NCBI GenBank assembly: GCA_024220525.1
Contig: JAMYWO010000105.1
Coordinates: 1 to 50,237, forward strand
Direction of reading: 5' to 3'
From: Cochliopodium minus
Taxonomy: Eukaryota; Discosea; Himatismenida; Cochliopodiidae
DNA: 50,237 nucleotides
Below are positions 9,657-19,031 of this stretch, in pieces. The position numbers and the translations under genes are program-made. The notes under the pieces are model-generated. The model did no database searches, was not told where the DNA came from, and worked only from the letters and a program-made list of their open reading frames with translations. Each line of letters opens with the position of its first letter. Position 1 is the stretch's first letter.

Positions 9657-10689
9657 ATGTCACAACTTAGAAATAACCAAAATCAAGAGGGTAGTTACAA
9701 AGTAGAACAAAAGATTAAACAAGAAATGCCATTGCAACAAGTAAGTAACTTTGGATCTCAAAGCTTACAAAGTGGAACAACAATGAACACAACTGCGATA
9801 CCCTCTTCCACAACAACAACATTGCCAACAAGTGATACTTATGGAATAACAGAACCATATATAACATCAACATCATTACCAACAACAACTCAGAGCTGTA
9901 ATGTTTGTGAACAAAATAAAATGCAAGGTAATGTTCCTACAACAAGTAGTGTTCCCAAAACTACTGATACTCATCATCACGGAGAAAAAGTAAAAGATGA
10001 TAAATCTCATCACAAATCTCATTTCCCTGCAAACATTTTCCATTATCATCACGGTTATGATGTAAATAAAGATTTTTTTTAAATTTGAAAATAATATTTA
10101 CGTTTTTCTTGTACTTTTAAAGGATAAAAGAGGTGAAACATGGAATGAAACTAACATGGAGAAAAAAGTGGTGAATGAACAACAGCCAATGCAACAAGGG
10201 ATGGTAAATAACACCAACACAAATAATGTGGATAATAAGACCACATATACAAGCAAGAACACAGTGATGGGGGATAACAATCCATCCAGATTGGATAATT
10301 CAAATATCATGCCAACAAATGAGAATACATCACTAACAAAAACAGCGATACCAACATCCACTATGCAAAATCAATCAATGACGAATCAGATGCCCATTCA
10401 TCAGCCTATGCAATCATCGATGACGATGAATCAGCCTATGCAACCATCCATGCAGATGAATCAACAGAATGTGATGGCTGTGCCTGTTGAAACAGTATCT
10501 ATGCTGGAAGGATCATCTTTTGTCCCTAGTGGTACTCCACAGGGTCAGTATGAGACAAGTTTCAAGAAGCAGAACGATCACAACTACAAACTTAGAAAGG
10601 AAAATCATGAGCCTGAATCAACTGGTCCTTGGCAAGAGAATCTTCCATCCAAGAATAAACCTAAATATGTTGTCAGAAAAGATGATTAA
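9657..10689 (+). CDS. Leader-family protein with Met/Gln repeats, 323 aa, two exons
   Basis: Exons 9657-10061 and 10123-10689 with a 61-bp GT-AG intron. The leader MSQLRNNQNQEGSYKVEQ plus QEMPL is that of the genes at 4107 and 7794. A Thr/Ser-rich linker contains a CNVCEQNK Cys pair (residues 80 and 83). A His-rich form of the basic element follows (KSHHKSHFPANIFHYHHG), and the intron falls just behind it. Exon 2 is rich in Asn, Gln and Met, with NQPMQPSMQMNQQN-type repeats, and ends with a basic tail (PSKNKPKYVVRKDD). The charged helix of the two larger relatives is absent. Function unknown; predicted soluble and disordered. Confidence 0.75.
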
Positions 10690-11078
10690 ATAAATTAAAT
10701 TTCTTCAACAAAAATAAATTTTTTGGTTCAAAGTAAAATAAATCTAAGAAGATTTTAGAATAGATTTTTATTTAATTAAATTGAAATTCCAATCAAATTC
10801 TCAATAATAATTTATTATTAAGTTATGTTTGTTTAAAAGTGGATTAAATATTAGTGATTTATTTGTTTCTTCATATTTGTAAGATTTATCCCATATTATT
10901 ATCCAAAATTACCAAAATGAATAAGCAAAAATTTAAATTTTTATCTTAAATCAAAATGTATTCAAAAAAAGAAAGAAATTTACCCACATCTTTCGATTAA
11001 TAAATTTTGATTTTTTGGAAAACGAAACAATGAAAAAAAAAGAATAAAAAAAAATCAATAACAAAAAACAAAATTAAA
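10690..11078 (+). other. Intergenic, 389 bp, with a conserved upstream motif
   Basis: No gene is seen. It includes AATTACCAAAATGAATAAGC (10907-10926), closely matching the motif upstream of the 7794 gene, about 150 bp ahead of the next start codon as there. Confidence 0.5.
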
Positions 11079-11888
11079 ATGTCACAAATTTCACAAAACA
11101 ACCAAAACATTAATAGAGAAGAAACAAAAGAAAGTTTTACTCCAAACAGTAACGTTCCGGGAAGCAAAGGTAAATCAAAAAACAAATTAAAAAAAAATTT
11201 GTTGTTAATGTTTACATTTTTTTTTAAAAAAGCAAACTTTGAAGAAAAGAAAGATTTCTTTGAACACTTGAAAGAAACAGAGAATGATGAATTTGGTGGA
11301 ACTTCCGTTGGAAATGAACAAGGAAAGTTTGAAGAACAAACTGGATCAATTGGATCACAAGGAAACTTGAAAACAGGAACACCTGGAGGATCTAATTTGG
11401 TGAGGTATAAAAAAATAATAAAAATTAAAAAACTTAATATTTTTTGAAGCAATGTTCCAAGTGGTACATCTGTAAGTAAAGATACATCTTGTCCAAAAGA
11501 CACAAAGTGTGATACATCAGAGAGCAAGTTAACAAGCAAAGGATCTTCCAGCATTCCAACCCCACCTCCTCAACCAGAGCTAAGCGATAAAGGGGAAATA
11601 AAGAGCAACAGTACCTATGGGCAAGGGACAGATAACAACGTTCCTCCTGGAACTTCTTTGAACGAAAAGAAGGACACCGATTTGAATACAAATGATTGGA
11701 GCTCCGATCAACAATTTGGAAGGGATTTGAGTGGTGAACAAGATATTTACAAAAAAGGAGAATGGAACAAAGGTGAACTTTCTTCTGGTAAACATTGGAA
11801 CGAGAAAGAGTCTGACAAGAACTCGAGCAAAAGAGACTCTTCCGACAAGAACAGGAATGAGAGTGAATCTTTTAACAAAGATAAATAA
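11079..11888 (+). CDS. MSQ-family hydrophilic protein with FFEHL motif, three exons
   Basis: Exons 11079-11169, 11233-11404 and 11450-11888 give about 233 aa. It starts MSQISQNNQNINREETKESF. Exon 2 encodes FEEKKDFFEHLKETEND, the same FFxHLxET motif found twice in each of the proteins at 21119 and 24894. Exon 3 is Gly/Ser/Asp/Lys-rich (NVPSGTSVSKDTSC, NVPPGTSLNEKKDTD), with two related NVPxGTS segments, and ends in a Ser/Asp/Lys/Asn tail. No signal peptide or membrane segment. Function unknown; composition suggests a disordered soluble protein. Confidence 0.7.
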
Positions 11889-12052
11889 TTAGTTTAAAAA
11901 TATTTATTAAACTTTTAAACAAATTTCATAGTTCCCATACAAGATCAAAATAAAAATCATTTTAAAAATCATTTTTTTTCAATGATTTACAAATATCTAA
12001 ATGATTCAAAATAAAATGATCAAAAATATAAAAAAATTAATTAAAAAAAACA

Positions 12053-12334
12053 ATGAAAGAAAATAATGAAAAAACAAATGTTTTAAACAAATCTGCTTCT
12101 CAAAAAGAATCAATTCCAATTAGAGAATTGTTAGGAAGTAAAACATCTGGTGATCAAATTAATCTTCCAATACAAAATGCGTCTAAAAAAGAAGATTATT
12201 TTGAACAAAAAAAACACAAGTTTAAAAATAAAATGAAAAAATTTTTACACATCAAAAAGCCTAAAAAAGAATATAAATATGGTGGTTTGTGTGGAAACCA
12301 TAAAATGGGATTTGATACTAATATTCCTCACTAA
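12053..12334 (+). CDS. Small basic protein, 93 aa
   Basis: Single exon starting MKENNEKTNVLNK. Residues about 52-80 are strongly basic with an aromatic core (KFKNKMKKFLHIKKPKKEYK), resembling the basic element of the leader family, followed by YGGLCGNHKMGFD with one Cys-His pair. It also contains an IPIREL segment recalling EIPL of the leaders. Unknown function; a diverged or shortened member of the array is likely. Confidence 0.6.
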   Translation: MKENNEKTNVLNKSASQKESIPIRELLGSKTSGDQINLPIQNASKKEDYFEQKKHKFKNKMKKFLHIKKPKKEYKYGGLCGNHKMGFDTNIPH

Positions 12335-12409
12335 AAATAAAGATTTAGCAAAAAATTTTATTGCGTTAAAAAAAACTAAAAATAAAAAAATTTGGATTTT
12401 AAAAAAAAG

Positions 12410-12637
12410 ATGTCTTCAAAAAAAAATGAATGTGAAAAAATAAAAGATTTCTCTTTGAACAAGAAAAATGATAAAATAATAAGAGAAGGAAACAAGGATG
12501 ATGATTTAAAAGAAAATCAAACACTTCCTGTAGATCTTAATGAAAGAAAGTTGAGGAAAAAAGGATTCGAACCAAAAGGAGGAAGGAATGTTCATCAATC
12601 TCAATATAAAAAAGATGATAACAAAGAAGATGAATAA
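12410..12637 (+). CDS. Small Lys-rich MSSK-family protein, 75 aa
   Basis: I start at the second in-frame ATG (12410, MSSKKNECEK) because the next gene also begins MSSK; an ATG-less or non-homologous extension upstream is less likely. It contains LNERKLRKKGFEPKGG, nearly the same as KDKKLKKKGFEPKEG of the gene at 12751, so the two are tandem paralogues. Hydrophilic, unknown function. Confidence 0.6.
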   Translation: MSSKKNECEKIKDFSLNKKNDKIIREGNKDDDLKENQTLPVDLNERKLRKKGFEPKGGRNVHQSQYKKDDNKEDE

Positions 12638-12750
12638 AATTAAAAGGCATATTTTCGTTTAAAAATAGTTTTTGTGATCGTTTTTAATTTTTGAGTTTAA
12701 TAATGTATAAAATTAAAAAAAAAATTAAAATTTGTTTTATCAACAAAATT

Positions 12751-12960
12751 ATGTCTTCAAAAGATTACTCGTTTAACAAAAAAGATTACAATATCTTTAA
12801 TCAAATGAAAGGAGAAAATCATATGCATACCATAGATCAAGATCATAAAGATAAAAAACTTAAAAAAAAAGGATTTGAACCAAAAGAGGGGATGCATATC
12901 AATTTTTATCCAAAAATAAAATCAAGAAAGTTGAATAAATTAATAAAAAGATTTTGCTGA
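12751..12960 (+). CDS. Small Lys-rich MSSK-family protein, 69 aa
   Basis: Starts MSSKDYSFNKKDYNIF and carries KKLKKKGFEPKEGMH in common with the gene just upstream. It ends in a basic C-terminus (KSRKLNKLIKRFC). No domain recognised. A 19-bp perfect inverted repeat begins 38 bp after its stop codon. Confidence 0.6.
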   Translation: MSSKDYSFNKKDYNIFNQMKGENHMHTIDQDHKDKKLKKKGFEPKEGMHINFYPKIKSRKLNKLIKRFC

Positions 12961-12997
12961 AATATTTAAATTTTGTTTTTTTTTCTTTTTTTACACA

Positions 12998-13041
12998 TTT
13001 AATTCTTTTCAATATTAAGATAAATATTGAAAAGAATTAAA
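12998..13041. repeat. Perfect 19-bp inverted repeat (hairpin)
   Basis: Arms 12998-13016 and 13023-13041 are exact reverse complements around a 6-base loop (AAGATA). The core arm reads TTTAATTCTTTTCAATATT. It sits in the 3' flank of the 12751 gene and could be an RNA hairpin in the 3' UTR or a former element end. Confidence 0.7.
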
Positions 13042-13157
13042 AATAAACGAAATTTCACAAATTATTATTTTTAAAAAAAAAGAATAAAAAAAATTCATCA
13101 TTTTGAAAATTGAAAAGAAAAAAAAATTAAAAATTAAAAATACTTTGAAATAAAATA

Positions 13158-14097
13158 ATGATCACTAATCAAAATATACCTCAACAAGGAATGGTTATGA
13201 TGACTTGCGGAACACATGGGCAAGGATGTAAAACATGTCCAACAAGTTCCATGACTTGTGGAACTCATAACATGAAAGGATGTGACACTTGCTCACAAAA
13301 TTATATGCCAAGTAGTACAATGGGATCTATTCCTCAAAATGTGATGACATGTAGCACACACGGACAAGGTTGTAGTACTTGTCCAACAAGTTCCATGACT
13401 TGTGGAACTCATAACATGAAAGGATGTAATACTTGTTCTTCTATGTGCAGCACACACGGAACACAGGGATGCAACATTTGTCCTCAGAGTTCTATGAATA
13501 CAAATTTGACTTCTACTTCATCTGTTTTGCCCCAAGGAGAATATACAGGTGTAAAAGAGAAGAATCTTCACAAACATCATCATCACCATCCTCATCTTCA
13601 TCGCAACAAACATCATAGTGAAAATAAGGACGTTTCTGCACCTATTACAACAACAACAACAATACCAACACCAATAGGTAAGTTTATTTTTCTAATTATA
13701 AAAAACAATAAAATTAAAAACAAACAAAAATTTACTTAAAAAAAAAAAAGTAATGATGAATTGTGGAACACATGGGCAAGGATGCAAAACATGTCCAACA
13801 AGTTCCATGACTTGTGGAACTCATAACATGAAAGGATGCAACACTTGTTCACAAAGCTACATGCCAAGTAGTACAATGGGATCTATGCCTCAAAATGTGA
13901 TGACATGTAGCACACACGGACAAGGTTGTAGTACTTGTCCAACAAGTTCCATGACTTGTGGAACTCATAACATGAAAGGATGCAATACTTGTTCACAAAG
14001 CTACATGCCAAGTAGTATAATGGGATCTATGCCTCAAGGAAGCACCACTACTTACATTCACACTGAGAAAAGAATTGGTGGGAATCAAGGCTATTAA
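13158..14097 (+). CDS. Cys/His knuckle-repeat protein, 288 aa, two exons
   Basis: Exons 13158-13677 and 13751-14097, joined in frame through a 73-bp GT-AG intron. The leader is MITNQNIPQQGM. The body has nine copies of C-x-T-H-x(2,3)-G-C-x-x-C, alternating forms such as CGTHGQGCKTC and CGTHNMKGCDTC, separated by PTSSM or SQSYMPSSTMGSMPQ linkers. Each copy offers three Cys and one His in zinc-knuckle-like spacing; metal binding is inferred. Between the two repeat blocks lies a His-rich stretch (KHHHHHPHLHRNKHH). The C-terminus (YIHTEKRIGGNQGY) resembles that of the next gene. No signal peptide, so these are not obviously secreted disulphide proteins. Confidence 0.75.
13200..14000 (+). repeat. 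144-bp tandem repeats encoding the Cys/His units
   Basis: Units start at 13200 and 13344 in exon 1, and at 13756 and 13900 in exon 2, each pair exactly 144 bp apart. The stretch coding PTSSMTCGTHNMKGC is nearly identical in all four copies, pointing to recent amplification. The intron and His-rich segment lie between the two pairs. Confidence 0.8.
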
Positions 14098-14241
14098 AAA
14101 ATGAAATTAAAAAATGAAATTAAATTATTAAGAAAATTCCTCATAAATTCAATATTGGAAACATTATTTAACCAATTTAAAAGTGTGAAATTTAAAATAT
14201 AAAAATAAACAAAACGAAAAAAATAAAATTAAAAAAAAAGA

Positions 14242-14992
14242 ATGAATAATAATCAAAACTTAATCTACGAAAAGAAGATTGAAATAACAAAAGATATACC
14301 TCAACAAGGAATGATGACATGCAGCACGCATGGACAAGGATGCAAAACATGTCCACATACTTCTTTGACTTGTAATGCACATGGAACACAAGGATGTATC
14401 GTATGCACACAAAATACAATAAGTAATCCAACATCGGGAAATACATGCAGTACACAAGAGAGAAGTAATGACATGTACTTCCCAGAAAATTCTTCTCAAG
14501 GAAGTAAATATGAGAATTTCCCTCCCAATTTCATCGCCACTGGTACACAAGCAACATCAACTGAATATCATAACCAACATCACAAAAGTCACCATCATCA
14601 CCCACATATCTTTCACAAAGTAAAGAATAAACATAATCACATCTATTTAACAAAAGGATAAATTCATTAATCAATTTTTTAACGCATCTTATTCAATATT
14701 TTTCCATAAAATTTTGTTTTTACAAAAATTTCCATCATTTCTTTCAACATAGAGACATGATTATGATGATAAAGGAGATAACAAGATTGGATCATCTGTT
14801 ACTCCTATATCTGTACCTCAAGGAAGTATTGTTGGATCTCAGCAAGGTATGATGTCTACATCATGCAATACACATGGTACTCAAGGATGCAATATTTGTC
14901 CCACTCAGAATAGTAATGTGCCTCATGGAATCAAATACACATTTACTCATACTGAGAAAACAACAGAAGGATCTATTAATCAAAATTATTAA
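14242..14992 (+). CDS. Cys/His knuckle protein with His-rich centre, 205 aa, two exons
   Basis: Exons 14242-14619 and 14753-14992 (133-bp intron, phase 0). The leader LIYEKKIEITKDIPQQGMM combines the IPQQGM of the previous gene with the YKVE-KI-EIP pattern of the MSQL genes. It has three Cys/His units: CSTHGQGCKTC, CNAHGTQGCIVC and, in exon 2, CNTHGTQGCNIC. A His-rich segment (HHKSHHHHPHIFHK) sits at the end of exon 1, the same place as in the 9657 gene. The tail (FTHTEKTTEGSINQNY) matches that of the previous gene. Paralogue of 13158; function unknown. Confidence 0.72.
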
Positions 14993-15170
14993 TAGAAAAC
15001 ACAAATAAATTAAAATTAATATTACAAATTTATCCTTAAAATTTTAAATCTTTTTATAAACGATAAAAGCAAAATATTTTTTCAAAAATAACCTTAAATT
15101 AATTTTGACTAAAATACATTTTGATGAAATCAAACAAATAAAAAAAAAAAATCAAAAAAATTAATTATAA

Positions 15171-16003
15171 ATGCAAAATAATGTACAAAATTTGAGTAAT
15201 TTACCTCCCCAAAGTGGTTTCACAACAAATCTCAATCAACAAGACTATAAAGTAGACAAGCCAACCTCATCAAAGTTACCAACCTCAATAACAACTATTC
15301 ACACGGTAAAGAGAAGAGTGCCAAAGAAAGAAAACACAGAAAATAGAAAAGATACACCAAATAAAAGTGATCTAAAAAGTGACAGCACAATGTACGGAAC
15401 TACTTTTACATCTTCTCTCAATGATAAGATGAGTGAAGAGGATTTTGATGATCTCAAAAAGAATAGGGAGAAATATGATTATGATCCACATGAAAGGGTC
15501 AAAGAAGTTTATGACACGATGGAGGATGATGATAACTTGAAGCAAGAAACAGAAGATAAAGAAAAAGAAGAAGAAACAGGTCTTGTTGGACACAGAATTA
15601 AAGAAATGGGAAACAGAATAAACGCCAACTTGAAAGAAACATTTGGTAAAAAATTTTAAAAAATTTTTACATCAAATTATTATTTTTTCTTAAAAAAGGT
15701 GTTGGTCTTGGTGAAAGTCCTCCAGAAATTGATAGAGAAAAAGCAGAAGAGCATTTTGAAAAATACAATGAAAAACTTGAAGAAAGTAACTATAAAGTAG
15801 AAGATTCAAGACCTTTTGTACACAAGATAAAAGAAGTTGCACATAATGTTAATGCAAATATGAAAGAAATTGTTGGTGTTGGTGTTGGAAACTATTCTTC
15901 TGAAGTTGATCGTGAGCTTTCAGAGATTCACAAGTTAAAATATGACGAAAAGGTTGGTGAAGAAAAGAGTGAAAGAAGAATTCATGAAGAAATAACTAAA
16001 TAA
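15171..16003 (+). CDS. Acidic/basic hydrophilic protein with duplicated IKE-NAN module, 259 aa
   Basis: Exons 15171-15645 and 15699-16003. The N-terminus (MQNNVQNLSNLPPQSGF, then QQDYKVDKPTSS) recalls the leader family. A charged middle (MSEEDFDDLKKNREKYDYD) follows. A module occurs twice: GHRIKEMGNRINANLKETFG and VHKIKEVAHNVNANMKEIVG. Each is followed by GVGLG or GVGVG, then EIDRE or EVDRE and a KYNEK or KYDEK segment. The modules begin about 58 residues apart (near residues 141 and 199). Amphipathic, no membrane segment. It vaguely resembles LEA-like stress hydrophilins in composition only. Confidence 0.7.
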
Positions 16004-16181
16004 AAAAACAAAACTTATTATCAAAACTCTAATTTTTTATTTATTGAAATAAAATTCGGTTAAATTTATTTTTTTAAGCGAAAAATTAAATTTTTTTTAA
16101 ATAAAAATAAAAGAAAAAATCAAAATTGGAAATGTTAAAAAATAAAAAAAAGTAAAAAAAAGTAAAACAAAACAAAAATAA

Positions 16182-16433
16182 ATGAACGATTTAAATGTAC
16201 CCAAACCAATAAAAGAAACATCTCCAAGATCTAATAATGAACATCTTAAACATCCACATCTTAATGAGAAAATAGAAGTGGATCAAGAATCATCTGAAAC
16301 TCGTATTGATATGATTAAAGGTGATTCTTGTGGTATTCAAGGAACTTCCATGCCTCATAGTTTTGGTATTGAAGGAAATCCTGTTCAATATAAAAATAGA
16401 ATGGAAAAAGAATTAGAAAAGGAAGATAATTAG
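16182..16433 (+). CDS. Small hydrophilic protein, 83 aa
   Basis: Single exon, MNDLNVPKPIKETSPRSNNE at the start, with CGIQGTSMPHSFGIEGNP in the middle and an acidic/basic end; stop TAG. No relative is evident in the window apart from composition. Function unknown. Confidence 0.55.
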   Translation: MNDLNVPKPIKETSPRSNNEHLKHPHLNEKIEVDQESSETRIDMIKGDSCGIQGTSMPHSFGIEGNPVQYKNRMEKELEKEDN

Positions 16434-16716
16434 ATGATACCAAGAAGGATGAATGAAATTGGGGAATTATATTTCTCTTTGATTGCTGATATAAATTTAA
16501 TTATATATAAATAAAGTGCAAAAATTTTTAAAAAAACAAATAATATTGATCGATGTATTTTAGGTGAATTGTATTACAATTTTCATTTATTTAATTTGAA
16601 AGGAAATGATGAATATTGAGCCAAAATTTAAAAGCAATTTTTTATTTTATTTTTTAACTGAATTCAAAATGGTTTTATCAAACTAATTGAAGAACATTCA
16701 ATCAAATATAATAAAA

Positions 16717-17108
16717 ATGAGTGAAAAAAGTGAAAGCTACAATGAAAAAATTAGAGATTCGGAAAGGTGAAAATTTAAAACTATCAACATTTTTCTAAAT
16801 AAATTTAAAGTCAAAAAGAAAAAGATCATCAATTTAATTTACCTGAAGGATTCCCCAATGTTCCTCAAAAAGGAAATTTAGATCATATTTTAACACAAGA
16901 AGGTAAAATTCCAATTGAAAAAAGGAACATGCCTCATCAAATTGAAGAAAGAATTAAAGATGTTAATCTCTTCAAACATGTTTATGATGAAAAGTACAAA
17001 CAAGATGAGTATTACAAAGAAGGAAATGTGGAAGAAAATTACCAAGGATTTATAAAAAACCCAAAATACAAGAATTTTCAAGATAAATTTGAAGAAAGAC
17101 ACAATTAA
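16717..17108 (+). CDS. Small hydrophilic MSEK protein, 115 aa, two exons
   Basis: Exons 16717-16766 and 16811-17108 with a 44-bp intron. It starts MSEKSESYNEKIRDSE and continues with FNLPEGFPNVPQKGNLD, IPIEKRNMPHQIEERIKD and a Tyr/Lys/Asp-rich end. It shares only the MSEK start with the genes at 17827, 18337 and 19450. No domain recognised. Confidence 0.65.
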
Positions 17109-17347
17109 AAAACTTTATACTATACAACACTTTAAAATTTTAATTATTTGATCGAAAAAAAGGAAAAATAGTGGATAAAAGTTTCTCAGATCTAAATTAA
17201 AGTAAAAAATTGGCAAATTTAATCCACAATTAATTTAATCAAATTAAATTAAGCAAAATTAAAAAAAAAATTTATTTTTAAGTGAAATTTTAAATTATTT
17301 ATATTTTTAATTAAAAAAATTAAAAAAAAAAAAAAAAAAATTTATAA

Positions 17348-17684
17348 ATGTCGAAACATCAATTACAAGAAGGAATTCCAATTCAAGATACTGATACAAT
17401 GGTAGGGGTGGATAAAACAGTGATGGGTAATTAAATGATTTTTAATTATAAAAACATAACTAAACATTCGCTTTTTTGAAAAAGATAATTTTAACAAAGA
17501 ACCTTCACTCAAGGATAGGATTGTGGATGATGTCCTTGAAACAAAAGAAAATTTGAAAGATGTGATGGATTCACCCAAATCTACTTGGTATGATGCTGGC
17601 AAAGGAAAATTCAACACTTTTGGATGTTATACTCCTTACACCCAAGATCCAAATGTTTATTATGAAAGAAAGGATAATAAATAA
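17348..17684 (+). CDS. Small hydrophilic protein, 92 aa, two exons
   Basis: Exons 17348-17426 and 17485-17684. It begins MSKHQLQEGIPIQDTDTM; the QEGIPIQ segment recalls the EIPL leaders. Exon 2 has LKDRIVDDVLETKENLKDVM, likely an amphipathic helix, then FNTFGCYTPYTQDPNVYYER. Function unknown. Confidence 0.65.
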
Positions 17685-17826
17685 AAAAAAAATTTATTTG
17701 TTTGAAAATTATCTTTCAATATTTGAAATTGAGATTAAAATGAACCTAAATTTGATTCAAAATTCACAAAATTAATTCTTTTTTAAAAATTAATCGGATT
17801 TAAAAATAAAAATAAAAAAAAAAAAA

Positions 17827-18188
17827 ATGTCTGAAAAGAAAAATAAAACTGAATTAAAAAAAGGTTTGAAAAGAGAAGACAAAAACAATATTCTTTGATA
17901 AATCTTTATAAAATTTCTGAAAAAGGTTTTTGGAATCAATTTGAAGATTTGTTGGTTGGGTAAAATGTTAAAATCTTTTTTTTTACTCGTCTTCAAAAAT
18001 CTTTTCAAAAAAAAAGAGATCAAGTCAATAAAGTTTGTCCAAAACAACAAGGAAACTACATTCCAAAAGGTGATATTGAAAAACCAAATCAAAGAAGTGG
18101 TTTAGGAATGGGTGAACAACAAGGTGGATCTTATGCTCAAAGTGTTTATTTTGGCGGGACTGATTCTCCAATGAAAGGAAACAAATGA
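17827..18188 (+). CDS. MSEK protein with GMGxQQGGS tail, 80 aa, three exons
   Basis: Exons 17827-17863, 17926-17959 and 18017-18188. The product starts MSEKKNKTELKKGFWNQFED and ends with LGMGEQQGGSYAQSVYFGG. The same tail occurs in the next gene (LGMGQQQGGSHAQSIYKGG), and the exon pattern (very short first exon, then GF-aromatic-x-x-F) recurs in the gene at 19450. Tandem paralogues of unknown function. Confidence 0.68.
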
Positions 18189-18336
18189 ATTCAAGTTTTT
18201 AACTCCAAACATCAATCAATAGTTGATTTAAAAAATAAACCAAAAAATGAAACTATTTAACCATTTTTAATTCCAAGATCAAAATCAATCAAAAAAATAA
18301 AAAATTTAAAAATTAAAAAAAATAATTAATTTAATA

Positions 18337-18581
18337 ATGTCAGAAAAACAACATTGGTCATCAATTAACAAAGGTAAAANNNNNNNNNNNNNNNNNNNNN
18401 NNNNNNNNNNNNNNNNNNNNNNNNNNNNNNNNNNNNNNNNNNNNNNNNNNNNNNNNNNNNNNNNNNNNNNNNNNNNNNNAGCCAAGAAGCATTTTTGGGG
18501 ATGGGACAACAACAAGGTGGATCACATGCTCAAAGTATCTATAAAGGTGGAGCTGAATTAAGAAAAGAACAAAAAAAATAA
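18337..18581 (+). CDS. MSEK protein, paralogue of 17827, interrupted by a 100-N gap
   Basis: Exon 1 (18337-18373) encodes MSEKQHWSSINK and ends at a GTAAAA donor. The gap follows, and the last exon resumes after it, encoding QEAFLGMGQQQGGSHAQSIY and a basic tail to TAA at 18579-18581. At least one middle exon is probably hidden in the gap, as in the paralogue. Confidence 0.6.
18380..18479. other. Assembly gap, 100 N
   Basis: Exactly 100 N, the conventional unknown-size gap. The gene around it is continuous by homology, so the two sides are probably correctly ordered. Confidence 0.95.
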
Positions 18582-18637
18582 ATGATTAAAGCAAAAAAAA
18601 GAAAATTAAAGAAAATTAAAAAAAATTAATTCTTGTG

Positions 18638-18910
18638 ATGTCAAAAGAAAAAAAAATTACAAAGAGAGAATCTTTTCTTAAAATTCCTCATGGACAAGGA
18701 CACATGTCAGATGATCATTTTAATGAACAACAAAACAATCTTTCCAAACAAAAGTTTGAAGGCACTTTGAAATTCCCCAATCATGCCAATCTCACCAAAG
18801 AACAAGTTATCAATAGGATAAATAAAGAGGAAGAGAAAGAAAAAGCTCCACAAAAATTTAAGGAAGTTGAAGCCAAAAAATATTTTCTCAAATTGAAATC
18901 AAATTATTAA
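18638..18910 (+). CDS. Small basic hydrophilic protein, 90 aa
   Basis: Single exon starting MSKEKKITKRESFLKIPHGQ. It contains FPNHANLTKEQVINRINKEE, a likely helix, and a Lys-rich end. No paralogue is evident. Function unknown. Confidence 0.6.
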   Translation: MSKEKKITKRESFLKIPHGQGHMSDDHFNEQQNNLSKQKFEGTLKFPNHANLTKEQVINRINKEEEKEKAPQKFKEVEAKKYFLKLKSNY

Positions 18911-19031
18911 TGATTCGACTAAATTAAAAAATATATTTCACCTTTTATTTATTTATAATAAAATTAAAATAAATAAAAAAAAAATTTTGATTTCTTTGAA
19001 ATTTAAAAATTAAAAATAAACAAAAACTAAA

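Noticed and set aside
13200-14000. CRISPR-like regular repeats
   Set aside because: The 144-bp units are in-frame protein repeats in a spliced eukaryotic gene.
13753-14097. Separate second Cys/His gene starting at 13753
   Set aside because: No stop lies in the upstream exon before a good donor at 13678. The join to an acceptor at 13750 is in phase and continues the same repeat, so it is exon 2 of the 13158 gene.
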